Source of the DNA: Streptomyces ficellus
Lineage (GTDB): Bacteria > Actinomycetota > Actinomycetes > Streptomycetales > Streptomycetaceae
Length of the DNA: 51,219 nucleotides
Assembly: GCF_030406405.1 (NCBI RefSeq)
Contig: NZ_JAUEPL010000051.1
Span: forward strand, 1-51,219
Direction: 5' to 3'
The translations under genes were made by a program, and so were the position numbers. The notes below the pieces were generated by a model. The model was given only the letters and a program-made list of their open reading frames with translations. It did not search any database and was not told the DNA's origin. Of this stretch, positions 16,301 to 24,227 are shown in pieces; position 1 is the first letter of the stretch; each line of letters begins with the position of its first letter.

Positions 16301-17307
16301 ACCACCTGATGAACCGGCTGGAGCTGCGTCTGGGCGACACCATGGACTCGGAGGTGGACCGCAAGATCGCCGTCAATGTTCCGAGCGGTGTACCGGGCCG
16401 CGGTCTCATCCCGGAGAAGCTGCACTTCATGGCTGCTGTGCCGCGCATCGACAGTATCAACTCCGACAGCGACCTGGCCGAGGCCACGGCCTCGATGGTG
16501 CAGGAGATCAGCCGCCACTGGACCGGCCCGGCTGCCCCGAAGGTACGTCTGCTGCCCCGCGACCTGCCGGTGCAGCACCTTCCCGCGGGGTTCGCGGAAC
16601 CGCAGCGGGGCGTGGCGTTCGCCATCGACGAGAACAACCTGGAGCCGGTCTTCGTCAACTTCGACCGCGACCCGTTCTTCCTGGTGTTCGGTGAGAGCGA
16701 GTCGGGCAAGTCGAACATGCTGCGGCTGCTCATCAAGCAGGTGTGCGAGCGGTACGACGGGGACTCCGCGAAGTTCTTCGTGATCGACAACCGGCGTGCG
16801 CTGCTGGACGTGACGCCGCCCTCGCATCTGGCGGAGTACGTCCCCATGTCCAACAACATGGATCACCATGTGGACGCGCTCGCCGATCTGATGCAGCGCC
16901 GCACCCCCTCCGCCGACGTCACGGCCCAGCAACTGCGGGACCGCAGCTGGTGGCGCGGCCCCTCGGTGTACGTGGTGGTCGACGACTACGACCTGGTGTC
17001 CACGTCGAGCGGCAACCCGCTGGCCAAGCTCACGGAGCACCTGCCGTTCGCGCGTGACGTGGGCGTCCGCTTCATCATCGCCCGCAGTTCGGCGGGGGCG
17101 AGCCGCGCCTCGTACGAACCGTTCATGCAGCGGATGATGGAGCTCGGCGCGCAAGGCGTACTCCTCTCCGGTGACCCGCAGGAAGGCGACGTACTCGGCG
17201 GCGTGCGGATGCGGCCGATGCCGGCGGGGCGGGGCTTCTTCGTCTCACGGCAGCGGGGCAACCCGCTGGTGCAGACGGGCCTCATGCCGACGGAGCTGTA
17301 CGGATGA
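13333..17307 (+). CDS. eccC: Type VII secretion ATPase EccC (fused EccCa/EccCb)
   Basis: EccC is the FtsK/SpoIIIE-type motor that recognises WXG100 substrates and drives export. The 1324-aa protein has two membrane segments near residues 38-80 and three ATPase domains. Walker A motifs are GATGSGKS (473-480), GGPQSGKS (832-839) and GESESGKS (1120-1127). The first domain has a full Walker B with glutamate (LVLVIDEF). The second has LVIDGWGN and the third VVVDDYD, both without the DE pair, so ATPase 1 is the likely engine, as described for characterised EccC proteins. It starts at GTG 13333 and ends in an ATGA overlap with the next gene. Confidence 0.96.
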   Translation: MSQIVVKRPPRALPSHVPGDPVQLQPPPELPRGQQEGVLMQLLPTLGMGGSVVFFFMTPNPAMRIMGMVMIASTVAMAIAMIVRYRRGTQGQLADLRRDYLKYLTQTRRAVLRTARLQRDAQFYLHPSPEQLWALVAEGSRVWERRVGDDDFGQVRIGLGSQQLATPLIAPDTAPVDELEPLTAGAMQQFLTAHGTLEGLPMAVSLRAFYHVTVGGDEESARSATRAMVGSLASLHSPEDLVIAVATGSGTAPQWEWAKWLPHVQAPGAGDGAGSRRLITTDARDLQDMLAGRLEGRPRFQGGGHPLLDQPHIVVVLDGQSIPPMSALAAAEGIQGVTIIELVPGQIAGARGGLSMTVHPDSLRLEASHGMVYDGAPDRLSIEAAEALARQLAPLRVASGADDDEPLLANLDFTDLLNLGDAASVDVSRTWRPRSQSERLRVPIGVGEDGSPVMLDLKEAAQEGMGPHGLCVGATGSGKSELLRTLVLGLAVTHSSETLNFVLADFKGGATFAGMSQMPHVAAVITNLADDLTLVDRMGDSIRGELNRRQEMLRDAGNYANIHDYEKARAAGAPLQPIPSLVLVIDEFSELLTAMPDFIEMFVQIGRIGRSLGVHLLLASQRLEEGRLRGLETYLSYRIGLRTFSAAESRAAIGVPDAYSLPNVPGSGYLKFGTDEMVRFKAAYVSGVYRSNQRATVSGGPLPVDRRPVPFTAAPVPVRYAEPAAQSRVPEARAAEDDALADSVLDVIVRRLEGRGAEAHQVWLPPLDNPPPLDEILPGLAGVEGRGLTQPGYEGAGRLVVPLGVVDKPFEQRRDVLYRDFSGAAGHMQIVGGPQSGKSTLLRTLIAGFALTHTPLEVQFYGLDFGGGGLSAIADLPHVGGVASRLDPEKVRRTVAEVYGILSRREEFFRSAGIDSIATYRRLRARGEISVTDQPWGDVFLVIDGWGNFRADYEGLEPAVLDMAARGLGYGIHVILTASRSMEVRSNIKDHLMNRLELRLGDTMDSEVDRKIAVNVPSGVPGRGLIPEKLHFMAAVPRIDSINSDSDLAEATASMVQEISRHWTGPAAPKVRLLPRDLPVQHLPAGFAEPQRGVAFAIDENNLEPVFVNFDRDPFFLVFGESESGKSNMLRLLIKQVCERYDGDSAKFFVIDNRRALLDVTPPSHLAEYVPMSNNMDHHVDALADLMQRRTPSADVTAQQLRDRSWWRGPSVYVVVDDYDLVSTSSGNPLAKLTEHLPFARDVGVRFIIARSSAGASRASYEPFMQRMMELGAQGVLLSGDPQEGDVLGGVRMRPMPAGRGFFVSRQRGNPLVQTGLMPTELYG

Positions 17308-17951
17308 TCGGCGCGGCGGTCTTCGCAGGGGCGTTCGCGGTGGCGTTCCTCGCGTTCGCACTGTTCGTCGACCCGCGCAAGCTGTGGTGGCGCTTCCGGG
17401 CGCGGCACTTCGACAACCCCGAGGCGCACGAGCCGTCGGCGGCGTCGTTCATGTGGCGCCGGGTGACGCTGGCGGCGCTCGGTGTGTTCCTGGGCTGGCA
17501 GGTGATCGGCATGCTGCGGCTCGCGGGCGTCTTCGAGACGGGCCCGGATCACGCGGAGGTCCTGGATCGGGTGGAGTACGCGGCGCTGAACCTGGAGACG
17601 GAGGACGGCGAAGGGCGCCACAAGTGGCCCGGCGGTGGCGAGGGCGCGTGGGACGAGTTCATCAATCCGAGGCTCAAGGGTCCGGAGCGCGAGGACCCGG
17701 TCGCGTCGCTGGTGGACGGCGAGGACGCTGGCGGCGACGGGCACTCGGAGGCGAGCCGGGAAGGCGGAACCGGGTCGCAGTCCGGCAGCGAGCCGGACAC
17801 CAGGGGCTCGTTCGTCGAGCGGTATGACATCGACGGGATCTGCCTCACAGTGACGGCGACGCCGCTGCCGGGGCAGTCCGAGATGGATCACGCGATCGAC
17901 AACCTGAGGTACAGCGTGAGAACCGACGTGGTGGACAGCCCTTGCGAATAG
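17304..17951 (+). CDS. ESX-locus membrane protein, function unknown
   Basis: The ATG overlaps the eccC stop (ATGA), so the 215-aa protein is co-translated with the motor. It has a signal-anchor-like helix at residues 2-24 (GAAVFAGAFAVAFLAFALFV), a second membrane segment near 53-72 (VTLAALGVFLGWQVIGMLRL), then an acidic Gly/Glu/Asp-rich stretch and a small C-terminal domain containing SFVERYDIDGICLTVTATP. No named family recognised. The overlap and location suggest an accessory part of the secretion machine. Confidence 0.85.
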   Translation: MIGAAVFAGAFAVAFLAFALFVDPRKLWWRFRARHFDNPEAHEPSAASFMWRRVTLAALGVFLGWQVIGMLRLAGVFETGPDHAEVLDRVEYAALNLETEDGEGRHKWPGGGEGAWDEFINPRLKGPEREDPVASLVDGEDAGGDGHSEASREGGTGSQSGSEPDTRGSFVERYDIDGICLTVTATPLPGQSEMDHAIDNLRYSVRTDVVDSPCE

Positions 17952-17972
17952 TCACGGTGCATCGCCTAGGTT
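17942..17972 (+). promoter_or_regulatory. Candidate promoter for the 165-aa/767-aa cassette
   Basis: TTGCGA (17942-17947) and TAGGTT (17967-17972) are separated by 19 nt, upstream of the first cassette gene. The -10 resembles Streptomyces vegetative promoters, but the spacing is long, so this is tentative. Confidence 0.3.
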
Positions 17973-18017
17973 GATGCGGCATTGAATCCATCGGTATACG
18001 GGGGAGGAGCCCTGCGG

Positions 18018-18515
18018 ATGGCTTGGGACGAATGGGAGCAGTTGAAGGCGTCGGCGGCCGAGAAGGACTCGGCGCGGATGCAGTTGAACGGGCTGCCGCC
18101 CGAGGACAGGCCCAACGCGGGCGGCCCGCAGGGCGATCTCCAGGTGCATCAGAAGGATCTGGCAGCGATCGGTGACCATGCCTTCAAGCTGTACAACCGG
18201 CTGTGGAAGGAGGCCCGCGTCACCAGTACGGACTCCGCGGGAACCGATCTGCACTCACAAGGCTTCGCCCTCGGCAAGGCGCTGCAACACGTGTCGACGC
18301 GATGGGACAGGCAGCTCGGTTCGGTGATGGACGCGTGCGCGCTGATCTCGAACCATATGGACTTCACCAAGAACGCGCATGCCGGCGACGAAATCTTCAT
18401 CGAGCGGCATGTGAGCAGCATCCACACGCTCGACGCGGGCTTCGACGACAACTGGGCGAAGCCGGGCGAGAAGAACAAAATTTACGGGCCGAAGGACAAG
18501 AAGGACAAGGACTGA
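18018..18515 (+). CDS. Small helical partner protein of a type VII substrate cassette
   Basis: This 165-aa, mostly alpha-helical protein starts MAWDEWEQLKASAAEKD and has a central segment DLAAIGDHAFKLYNRLWKEA and a conserved-looking DACALISNHMDFTK before a Lys/Asp-rich tail. I chose the ATG at 18018 because GGGGGAGGAG lies about 9 nt upstream; the frame is open 12 codons further but has no ribosome site there. The stop is 6 nt before the next gene. Size, helicity and pairing with the 767-aa gene suggest a WXG100-like partner or chaperone. I recall many such pairs in Streptomyces genomes; function is not established. Confidence 0.85.
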   Translation: MAWDEWEQLKASAAEKDSARMQLNGLPPEDRPNAGGPQGDLQVHQKDLAAIGDHAFKLYNRLWKEARVTSTDSAGTDLHSQGFALGKALQHVSTRWDRQLGSVMDACALISNHMDFTKNAHAGDEIFIERHVSSIHTLDAGFDDNWAKPGEKNKIYGPKDKKDKD

Positions 18516-18521
18516 CTCCTG

Positions 18522-20825
18522 ATGGACTTCGAAGCCCTGCACTCCGCCAACTTCAAGCTGCTCGACGACACGGTCAGTGACTGGTCGAGCATGCTGACCA
18601 AACTGGAAGAACTGAAAAAGGACGCCGAAGAGGGCCTTCACGGACAGGCCAGAAGAGCGAGCTGGGCCGGCTACAACGCCACTGTCTCGCGAGAGTTCAT
18701 CGGCAAGACCGCCGGGGAGTTCGGTGACGCCGTCACCCAGGCGACGTCCATCCGGAACATCATGCAGGACACCCGCGACGAGCTGAAGACGCAGCAGCGC
18801 CTGCTCAAGGAGGCCATCGAGCGCGGGCGGGGCAAGAACCTCACCGTGTCGCCGAACGGCGGTGGCTTCACCGTCCGCGAGAACCCTGACAAGAAGGCTC
18901 CCAACGGGCAGGCGGACGTGGACGCCCTGCGTAACGAGCTGCAGGGGATCCTCGACAAGGCGACCGAGATCGACAGCACCGCGTCGACCTCCCTCAAGGC
19001 GCTGGTGGACCTCACGGACCACGGCTTCTCGGACGCCACGTACAAGGACCGTGACCAGGCGGCCAACGCCGTGAAGGAAGCCGAACGCCTGGCCGCCCTG
19101 GCGAAAAAGAAGCCGGAGGACCTGACGCCGGAGGACTTCGACGCTCTGAAGTCGGGCCTGGAGAAGCACTCGGGCGATGCGATCTTCGCGGAGCACTTCG
19201 CGACCACGCTCGGGCCGAAGGGGACGCTCAACTTCTGGGCAGGGATCAACGATCCTCATGCCGCGTACCAGGTCGGCCACGAGCGTGTGGACCAGTACGA
19301 CGACCTCCAGAAGCACCTGAGCCTCACGCTTGCGACGGCTACTCAAGCGGACTCGCCCGAGATGTCGAGGTGGAAGTACGACATGGTCAACCTCGGCGAC
19401 CAGCCCGTCTCCAGGAACAGCACCAGTATGGGCTTTCAGGTCATGAGCAACCTGATGCGGTGGGGCAACTACGACGACCAGTTCCTGACAAGCTACGGCT
19501 CCAAGCTGATCGAGACCGAGAAGAAGCTCAGCGACAACGGGCGCCAGGTACCGATGGCCTGGCAGCCCATGGGCATGGACCCGTACCTGAACCGGACGGG
19601 CACCGATTCCGGCTCCGACCCCATGACCGGCTTCATGAAGGCCCTCGCCAACAGCCCGGGTGCCGCCACCGAATTCTTCAACGCGGACTTCGTCACCAAG
19701 GACGAGGACCACGACTTCGAGCGCGACACGGACGGCAACGGCAAGAACGGCAAGGTGGGTCTGAGTAACTTCCAGTACCTCTTCGAGGAGCGCGACTGGC
19801 CCCAGGAGCTGGATGGCAAGGGCAAGGACAGCATCGAGGGCCGCAACAACTTGGCTATGGCGCTGGAGGCGGCGACGACCGGCCATCCTGCAGGGGAACT
19901 GCCCACGGCGGACACGCCGCCGCACAACAGCCAGCAGAGCGCTCTGATGGAGAGCCTGGTGCAATCCATTTCCGACAACAACAAGCGGCTGACAGACCAC
20001 GGCTACATGTCCGACAGCATCGGTCAGATCGCTTCCGAGTATCTACCGGACATCAACAGGGCAACGACAGAGACAAATGCCAGCCCAGACGCCACTGATT
20101 CCGAGAAGGCGGCCCGCGGCAGGATCGAGAGGCTGTTCCCCATTGCCGGCACCGAAGCCGTCATGGACCACCGAGACGTCACGCGTTTCTTGCTCACGGT
20201 GGGCCAGGATCCCGGAGGATACGCGGCCGTCGAAGTCGGCCAGAAAGCCTATATGGCGAACCTGATGGACTATCACCTGAATCCTGGTCTCCCTGAGTCG
20301 CAGCGTTTCTCCAACGATCACCAACTTGTGGTGAGGGAGATCTCCCACGCGTCGGGCGAGGTCTCCGCGACCCTGAACGTCGGTCGCCAAGAGGCGACTG
20401 CCGGACCCGCGGCGGAAGCCGACAAGAAGTACGAGCAGTCCGTGGCTCAGTGGAAGAATGGAATCTCGGGTGGGGTCGGAACCGGTATCGGTGTCGGCGT
20501 TTCTTTCATTGCCAGCCCCGTTGTGGGTGCCGCCGTCGGAGGCGCTACGACAACCGTGAGCAGCTTGATTCTCGAGGAGTTGTTCCAGGACGCCGAAGGC
20601 AACGCCAAGGACGCCGCCGGCGGTCAGATGGGCAAGGACTGGGAGAACGGACTCGAGAAGAACATCAAGCACACCGCCGGGGCCGCCGACGCAGCCGCGA
20701 AGGCCCACGGTCTCCCCAATCAGGGAGACATTGCGGAATACGCCCGTGCAGGAGTCCGTGACGGCTACGACTTTGGCGGCAACTTCGCCGACCGGGTAGC
20801 TCCGGAGCTTCAAACCAACATCTGA
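18522..20825 (+). CDS. Large WXG-like protein, putative type VII effector
   Basis: The 767-aa protein has an N-terminal helical region with WSSM (about residue 21) and a W-A-G turn (RRASWAGYNATVSREF) like that of WXG/LXG substrates. A long helical middle contains STSLKALVDLTDHGFSDA, repeated FSN/NPD segments and TPPHNSQQS. A hydrophobic Gly/Ala/Val stretch spans about residues 645-690 (GTGIGVGVSFIASPVVGAA), with a soluble tail. There is no signal peptide. I recall this architecture as a multi-copy Streptomyces family. The hydrophobic segment could be a pore or toxin element, but no catalytic motif is visible. It ends at a strong terminator before the lipoprotein gene. Confidence 0.85.
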   Translation: MDFEALHSANFKLLDDTVSDWSSMLTKLEELKKDAEEGLHGQARRASWAGYNATVSREFIGKTAGEFGDAVTQATSIRNIMQDTRDELKTQQRLLKEAIERGRGKNLTVSPNGGGFTVRENPDKKAPNGQADVDALRNELQGILDKATEIDSTASTSLKALVDLTDHGFSDATYKDRDQAANAVKEAERLAALAKKKPEDLTPEDFDALKSGLEKHSGDAIFAEHFATTLGPKGTLNFWAGINDPHAAYQVGHERVDQYDDLQKHLSLTLATATQADSPEMSRWKYDMVNLGDQPVSRNSTSMGFQVMSNLMRWGNYDDQFLTSYGSKLIETEKKLSDNGRQVPMAWQPMGMDPYLNRTGTDSGSDPMTGFMKALANSPGAATEFFNADFVTKDEDHDFERDTDGNGKNGKVGLSNFQYLFEERDWPQELDGKGKDSIEGRNNLAMALEAATTGHPAGELPTADTPPHNSQQSALMESLVQSISDNNKRLTDHGYMSDSIGQIASEYLPDINRATTETNASPDATDSEKAARGRIERLFPIAGTEAVMDHRDVTRFLLTVGQDPGGYAAVEVGQKAYMANLMDYHLNPGLPESQRFSNDHQLVVREISHASGEVSATLNVGRQEATAGPAAEADKKYEQSVAQWKNGISGGVGTGIGVGVSFIASPVVGAAVGGATTTVSSLILEELFQDAEGNAKDAAGGQMGKDWENGLEKNIKHTAGAADAAAKAHGLPNQGDIAEYARAGVRDGYDFGGNFADRVAPELQTNI

Positions 20826-20850
20826 TCCGGCCGGAGTCGATGAGCGGCAT

Positions 20851-20888
20851 CGCGTCGTCCTCCCTGTCGGCAGGACGACGCGTTTTTT
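20851..20888 (+). terminator. Strong intrinsic terminator after the 767-aa gene
   Basis: A perfect 11-bp stem (CGCGTCGTCCT at 20851-20861, AGGACGACGCG at 20872-20882) is followed by TTTTTT (20883-20888). It is the most canonical intrinsic terminator in the window. Confidence 0.9.
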
Positions 20889-20910
20889 CGATGTGATTCA
20901 GGAGACCTCG

Positions 20911-21474
20911 GTGAAAGACACGTTGCCAATGCGCAGTACACGCTTCTTGAGAGCCGCCCCCGTTGCGATCGCCGCATTCGTGGCGACCGGCATCCTGACC
21001 GGATGCTCACAGGAACAGGGAGGAGAAGCAAGGGAATACACGGTTCCGTCCTCGCTGTGCGGCGTCCCGGTAGCGGCTGATCTGCTGTCTCCCTTCCTAC
21101 CACCGGGCTCGGCCGTATCAGCAAATGAGGAAGACCCCGTCGGAGGGGTCAAGCGCTGCGAGATCACCGTCGACGACGAACCGGCGGTGACGGCTAGCAT
21201 GGAGTGGAGAGAGAAGAACGAGAGACTGTCAGAGGTGGCACTCGATCACGAGCGAGTGGACTTGACCAAGTACGAATCAAGCGGCACGTACCTGTACTCA
21301 GCCACCGGTGCCGTCGGCAGGGTCGACGGATGCAGAAATCCAAAGTTCACGGGCGATATGTTCACCGTAGTGGAGACCCACGGGGCCGAGTACAAGGACA
21401 AGGAAGCGATGAGAAAACTCATCGTCGCCTATACGGGTTCGGTGCAGAAGGGCGATGAATGCCATCGCGCCTGA
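20911..21474 (+). CDS. Putative lipoprotein next to the effector cassette
   Basis: This 187-aa secreted lipoprotein has the N-terminus VKDTLPMRSTRFLRAAP, followed by a hydrophobic core and the lipobox LTGC, with Ser at +2. The mature part contains four Cys or more (SSLCGVP, VKRCEIT, VDGCRNP, GDECHRA), suggesting disulfides. I chose the GTG at 20911 because GGAGA lies 7 nt upstream. It lies just downstream of the 767-aa gene but after a strong terminator, so its own promoter or read-through is needed. By position it could protect against, or work with, the putative effector; this is inference. Confidence 0.85.
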   Translation: MKDTLPMRSTRFLRAAPVAIAAFVATGILTGCSQEQGGEAREYTVPSSLCGVPVAADLLSPFLPPGSAVSANEEDPVGGVKRCEITVDDEPAVTASMEWREKNERLSEVALDHERVDLTKYESSGTYLYSATGAVGRVDGCRNPKFTGDMFTVVETHGAEYKDKEAMRKLIVAYTGSVQKGDECHRA

Positions 21475-21699
21475 GACACGTTCCCGTTCCCTAGCCTCTG
21501 CGCGGCACGCACGGCCCGAACGCTCGTGCTGGGTGGGATGGCGGCGTCCACCAAGGCTGGTCCATCTGCGCTGCGGAGCAGACGAGCAACACCCATGCGA
21601 CGCTCTGGGCCAGCGATCCCCACAGCCGCGAAACGGCCCACAGCAGCCGTGCTCGCGCCCGAGGAAGAAATCAATCCCTTGCGGGCTGACGGACGCGGC
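21475..21699. other. Degenerate non-coding stretch
   Basis: No frame has both a ribosome-binding site and the codon bias of neighbouring genes. GC is lower and the open frames on both strands are short or conflicting. It may contain eroded coding sequence related to the pseudogene that follows, but I could not identify it. Confidence 0.4.
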
Positions 21700-21959
21700 A
21701 GACGTCAGGACACCGGCTCCGCTGGCGGTCCGGGACGTGGTGGTCTTCGGCTCGGCGGCCGGCGGACTGGCCGCCCTCCGTGTGACGGACGGAAAGCAGA
21801 AGTGGACGACTTCCCTCTACTCGCCGCCGATGCCGCTCCGGCCAACACATCTTCACGTACTCGGAAAAGGACTTCGGCTCGTACACGTACTCGGGAGACG
21901 GCAATCGCGTCTTCGTCGCGCACGCCGGCTCCGTCGCCGCCCTCCCCGCCAGGCCCTGA
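21700..21959 (+). pseudogene. Frameshifted remnant of a PQQ-like beta-propeller protein
   Basis: Two adjacent reading frames give coherent protein. Up to about 21845 one frame reads PLAVRDVVVFGSAAGGLAAL, then RVTDGKQKWTTSL, which has the spacing of a PQQ-type propeller blade (ALD..GK..W). From 21846 the next frame reads HIFTYSEKDFGSYTYSGDGN, then RVFVAHAGSVAALPARP and a TGA at 21957. A single-base shift near 21842-21848 separates them, and no start is visible upstream. It looks like the C-terminus of a PQQ-repeat enzyme or receptor-kinase sensor domain that has decayed. Confidence 0.6.
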
Positions 21960-22043
21960 TCCGGCCCAGCGGTGTACGGAACCCGGCGTGGGAAGTTGGA
22001 CCGCCAGCCTTGGCCTTCGCGAAAGTGCCGAGCATGAGAGAAA

Positions 22044-22072
22044 GGGTGGGCACCCCTCGCGCGTGCCCACCC
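22044..22072 (-). terminator. Terminator of the WXG100 operon
   Basis: A perfect 10-bp stem (GGGTGGGCAC at 22044-22053, GTGCCCACCC at 22063-22072) is followed on the minus strand by TTTCTCTC, 29 nt after the WXG100 stop codon. Confidence 0.85.
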
Positions 22073-22100
22073 CCGAACTCCTTCGTACGGCTTTCGGTGC

Positions 22101-22403
22101 CTAGGCGAAGTAGCTGGCGGCCTTCTTGTCGCCACCCATGTAGTCGCCGCCTGCCCTCGCAACGACTTGGCCGATCTGCATGAGGGCCTGGTGGATGTCG
22201 GCAGCCTCCTTGTCCCACTTCGCCTGTTCCTGGACATAGGCAGTGTGCGCCTCGCCCTCCCAGCCGGCGGCAACGCTGGCCATGGCCGTCTTGATGTCCC
22301 GCAGGTCCTCCTCCAGCTTCTTGGCCTGGTTACCGAGTGTGGTCGCCGCCATGTCGAGGCCGTCGTACTTGACGACGAGCTCGTCTCCCGAGTTCATGCC
22401 CAT
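22101..22403 (-). CDS. WXG100-family ESX substrate (EsxA/EsxB type)
   Basis: This 100-aa protein is a helix-turn-helix type VII substrate. The W-x-G turn is in SVAAGWEGEAHTAY at mid-protein and the flanking sequence is helical (LGNQAKKLEEDLRDIKTAMA and the C-terminal helix). The start ATG at 22403 has GAGGA 4 nt upstream; a second ATG at 22397 is better spaced and would shorten it by two residues. It is the second gene of an esx pair and should form a heterodimer with the 118-aa protein. I leave the EsxA/EsxB assignment open. Confidence 0.93.
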   Translation of the reverse strand: MGMNSGDELVVKYDGLDMAATTLGNQAKKLEEDLRDIKTAMASVAAGWEGEAHTAYVQEQAKWDKEAADIHQALMQIGQVVARAGGDYMGGDKKAASYFA

Positions 22404-22472
22404 GATTTCCTCATCTCACCTGTCGTTGTCATTCGGCTTTTCGCTTGCCGGGATCGAGTGCGCCCAGTGGCT

Positions 22473-22829
22473 CTAAAGCCTGCTGATGCTCGACTGCGGA
22501 GCAGCGGCACTGGTGCCGGCACCGAGGTCGACGTTGATGCTCTGCACAGCGGCACGGACGTCATCCTCCGTGCCGTCCTTGATCTTCCTTGAGGTGCTCA
22601 TCGCCTCGAGGAACTTCGCCAGGATGTTGCCGAGACGCACCATTGAGGTGTTGATTTCCTGCTGCTTCGTGTTGAAGGCTCCGGCGCCGATACCCTTCCA
22701 CTGGCCCTCAAGGCTGTCGATCGTGCCCTGAATCTGCTGGAGCTGGCCCTTGATCGAGTTGAACTTCTCGAAGAGGTGCTTCTCGAGCTGGATTACCTGC
22801 TGGTCTGAAAGCCGCTGGCCCTGTGACAC
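22473..22829 (-). CDS. WXG100-family ESX substrate, partner
   Basis: This 118-aa protein has the W-x-G turn in SLEGQWKGIGAGAF, between two amphipathic helices (QQVIQLEKHLFEKFNSIKGQ and the helix after the turn). The C-terminus is flexible and Ser/Ala-rich. The GTG start at 22829 has GAAGGGAA about 9 nt upstream. It precedes the 100-aa WXG gene by 69 nt in the same direction. This pair matches the S. coelicolor esxBA genes, reported to be needed for normal sporulation and secreted by this system. Confidence 0.93.
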   Translation of the reverse strand: MSQGQRLSDQQVIQLEKHLFEKFNSIKGQLQQIQGTIDSLEGQWKGIGAGAFNTKQQEINTSMVRLGNILAKFLEAMSTSRKIKDGTEDDVRAAVQSINVDLGAGTSAAAPQSSISRL

Positions 22830-22933
22830 GGTTGCGTTTCCCTTCTGAACTACTGTGGTGGCTTGCTGAGTTGTGATTCACCAAGTGGTGAGAGGTGGAG
22901 GTCTGAACGGGCTTTGGGAGCCGGGCCGTTTGG

Positions 22934-24202
22934 TCAGGCGCTGCGACGCTTCCGTACGGCAGCGAAGGCTCCACCACCGATCACCACCGCGGCGGCGATG
23001 GCGCCCAATACCCATCCGGGCAGGCCGCTGTGGTCCATGGACTTCGAGCTGGAGCCTGCCACGATGGCGCCGGAGTCGGGCTTGCCCTGGGGGGCTTGTG
23101 ACGAAGCTGGTGCAGAGGAGGTGGGGGTTCCGTTGGCAGGGATGTCGCCCCCCGTCTTCTCGTTGGTGAGCGGGCTGACGTCGGGTGCGCCAGGGTCGCC
23201 CTTCTTGTCCAGAATGATCTGGCCGGGGCGGATGAGACCGTGGCCGAGGTAGACACTCCGGGTGCCCTTCGCCCAGTCCCGGCCAGCTGTGTCAATCATC
23301 GTGCGAAGAACCTGGTTGGCGGTCCAATCAGGGTGCGCAGACCAGATGAGCGCAGCGGACGCGGAGGCGATGGCGGTAGCCGAACTCGTTCCTCCGTCGC
23401 CACCGCAGTACTTCGCGAATGTCTCGTCGCACCAACCGGGAATGTCGTCACCCGGGGCAGCAAGGTCCACGTTGTCGCCGTGCTGGGAGTAGTGGGAAAC
23501 CGTGCCCTTGTTGTCGGCGGAGGCAACACCTACTACATCATCATACGCCGCAGGGTACTGCGGCTTGTTGCCTTGTTCGGCATTGTTGCCGGCAGCCGCA
23601 AAGAACAGTTTGCCCTTCTTATGGGCGTACTTGACGGCTGCCCGCTCTTCCATGCTCGAGTAGTCGCTGCCCATCGACATGCTGATGATCTGGGCGTCGC
23701 TGTCCGCTGCAGCTCTGATCGCCTCCGCGACGTCCTGCCCGTTCACACGGCGGTTCTTCTGGTAGTCCGCGTTGGAAACACGCATCGGGACGATTTTCAC
23801 CCCCGGTGCCAGTCCTTGCAGGCCCTTGCCGTGTCCCGCGCCGGCGATCAACTCCGCCATGGTGGTCCCGTGGCCGCTGTAGTCGTCTGTTTCCTCGCCC
23901 TCGGTCTCCGTGGTGTCAAGGCCCTTGAGAATCCGACCCTTAAGGGAAGGAATGGAAGGGTTCACGCCGCTGTCAATGACAACAACCTTGATGCCTTCGC
24001 CTGTGGTCACCTTCCACAGTTCATCGGCGTGCATCGCATCCAGGTACCACTGCTTCGGTCGCATGTCATCAGCGACTGCTACCGGCGTCATGCCCCACAG
24101 GCCCATAGACGAGATACAGGCCGCTACCACCGAGCCGACACCCCCTCGTCGCACGGCAGGAGACCCCCTGCGCTTCCACGCTTGGCCCACTACTGACGCC
24201 AT
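22934..24202 (-). CDS. Mycosin (MycP), subtilisin-like ESX protease 1
   Basis: Mycosins are membrane-anchored S8 proteases of ESX systems that face outward and stabilise the complex. The 422-aa protein has a signal region (about residues 25-45), the triad D77 (VVVIDSG), H111 (SGHGT) and S273 (GGTSSATA), an oxyanion Asn at 206, two close Cys (258, 266), a Pro/Ser-rich linker and a C-terminal helix (WVLGAIAAAVVIGGGAFAAV) with a basic stop-transfer. The usual Pro after GTSxA is replaced by Ala. The start ATG has GGAAG 5 nt upstream and lies 25 nt after the WQG-protein gene. Confidence 0.94.
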   Translation of the reverse strand: MASVVGQAWKRRGSPAVRRGGVGSVVAACISSMGLWGMTPVAVADDMRPKQWYLDAMHADELWKVTTGEGIKVVVIDSGVNPSIPSLKGRILKGLDTTETEGEETDDYSGHGTTMAELIAGAGHGKGLQGLAPGVKIVPMRVSNADYQKNRRVNGQDVAEAIRAAADSDAQIISMSMGSDYSSMEERAAVKYAHKKGKLFFAAAGNNAEQGNKPQYPAAYDDVVGVASADNKGTVSHYSQHGDNVDLAAPGDDIPGWCDETFAKYCGGDGGTSSATAIASASAALIWSAHPDWTANQVLRTMIDTAGRDWAKGTRSVYLGHGLIRPGQIILDKKGDPGAPDVSPLTNEKTGGDIPANGTPTSSAPASSQAPQGKPDSGAIVAGSSSKSMDHSGLPGWVLGAIAAAVVIGGGAFAAVRKRRSA

Positions 24203-24227
24203 CCCGGCTTCCGAACCTTCCCTGTAC

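Noticed and set aside
21526..22104. 192-codon + strand frame as a real gene
   Set aside because: It conflicts with the propeller remnant read in adjacent frames, and has no ribosome site or recognisable protein.
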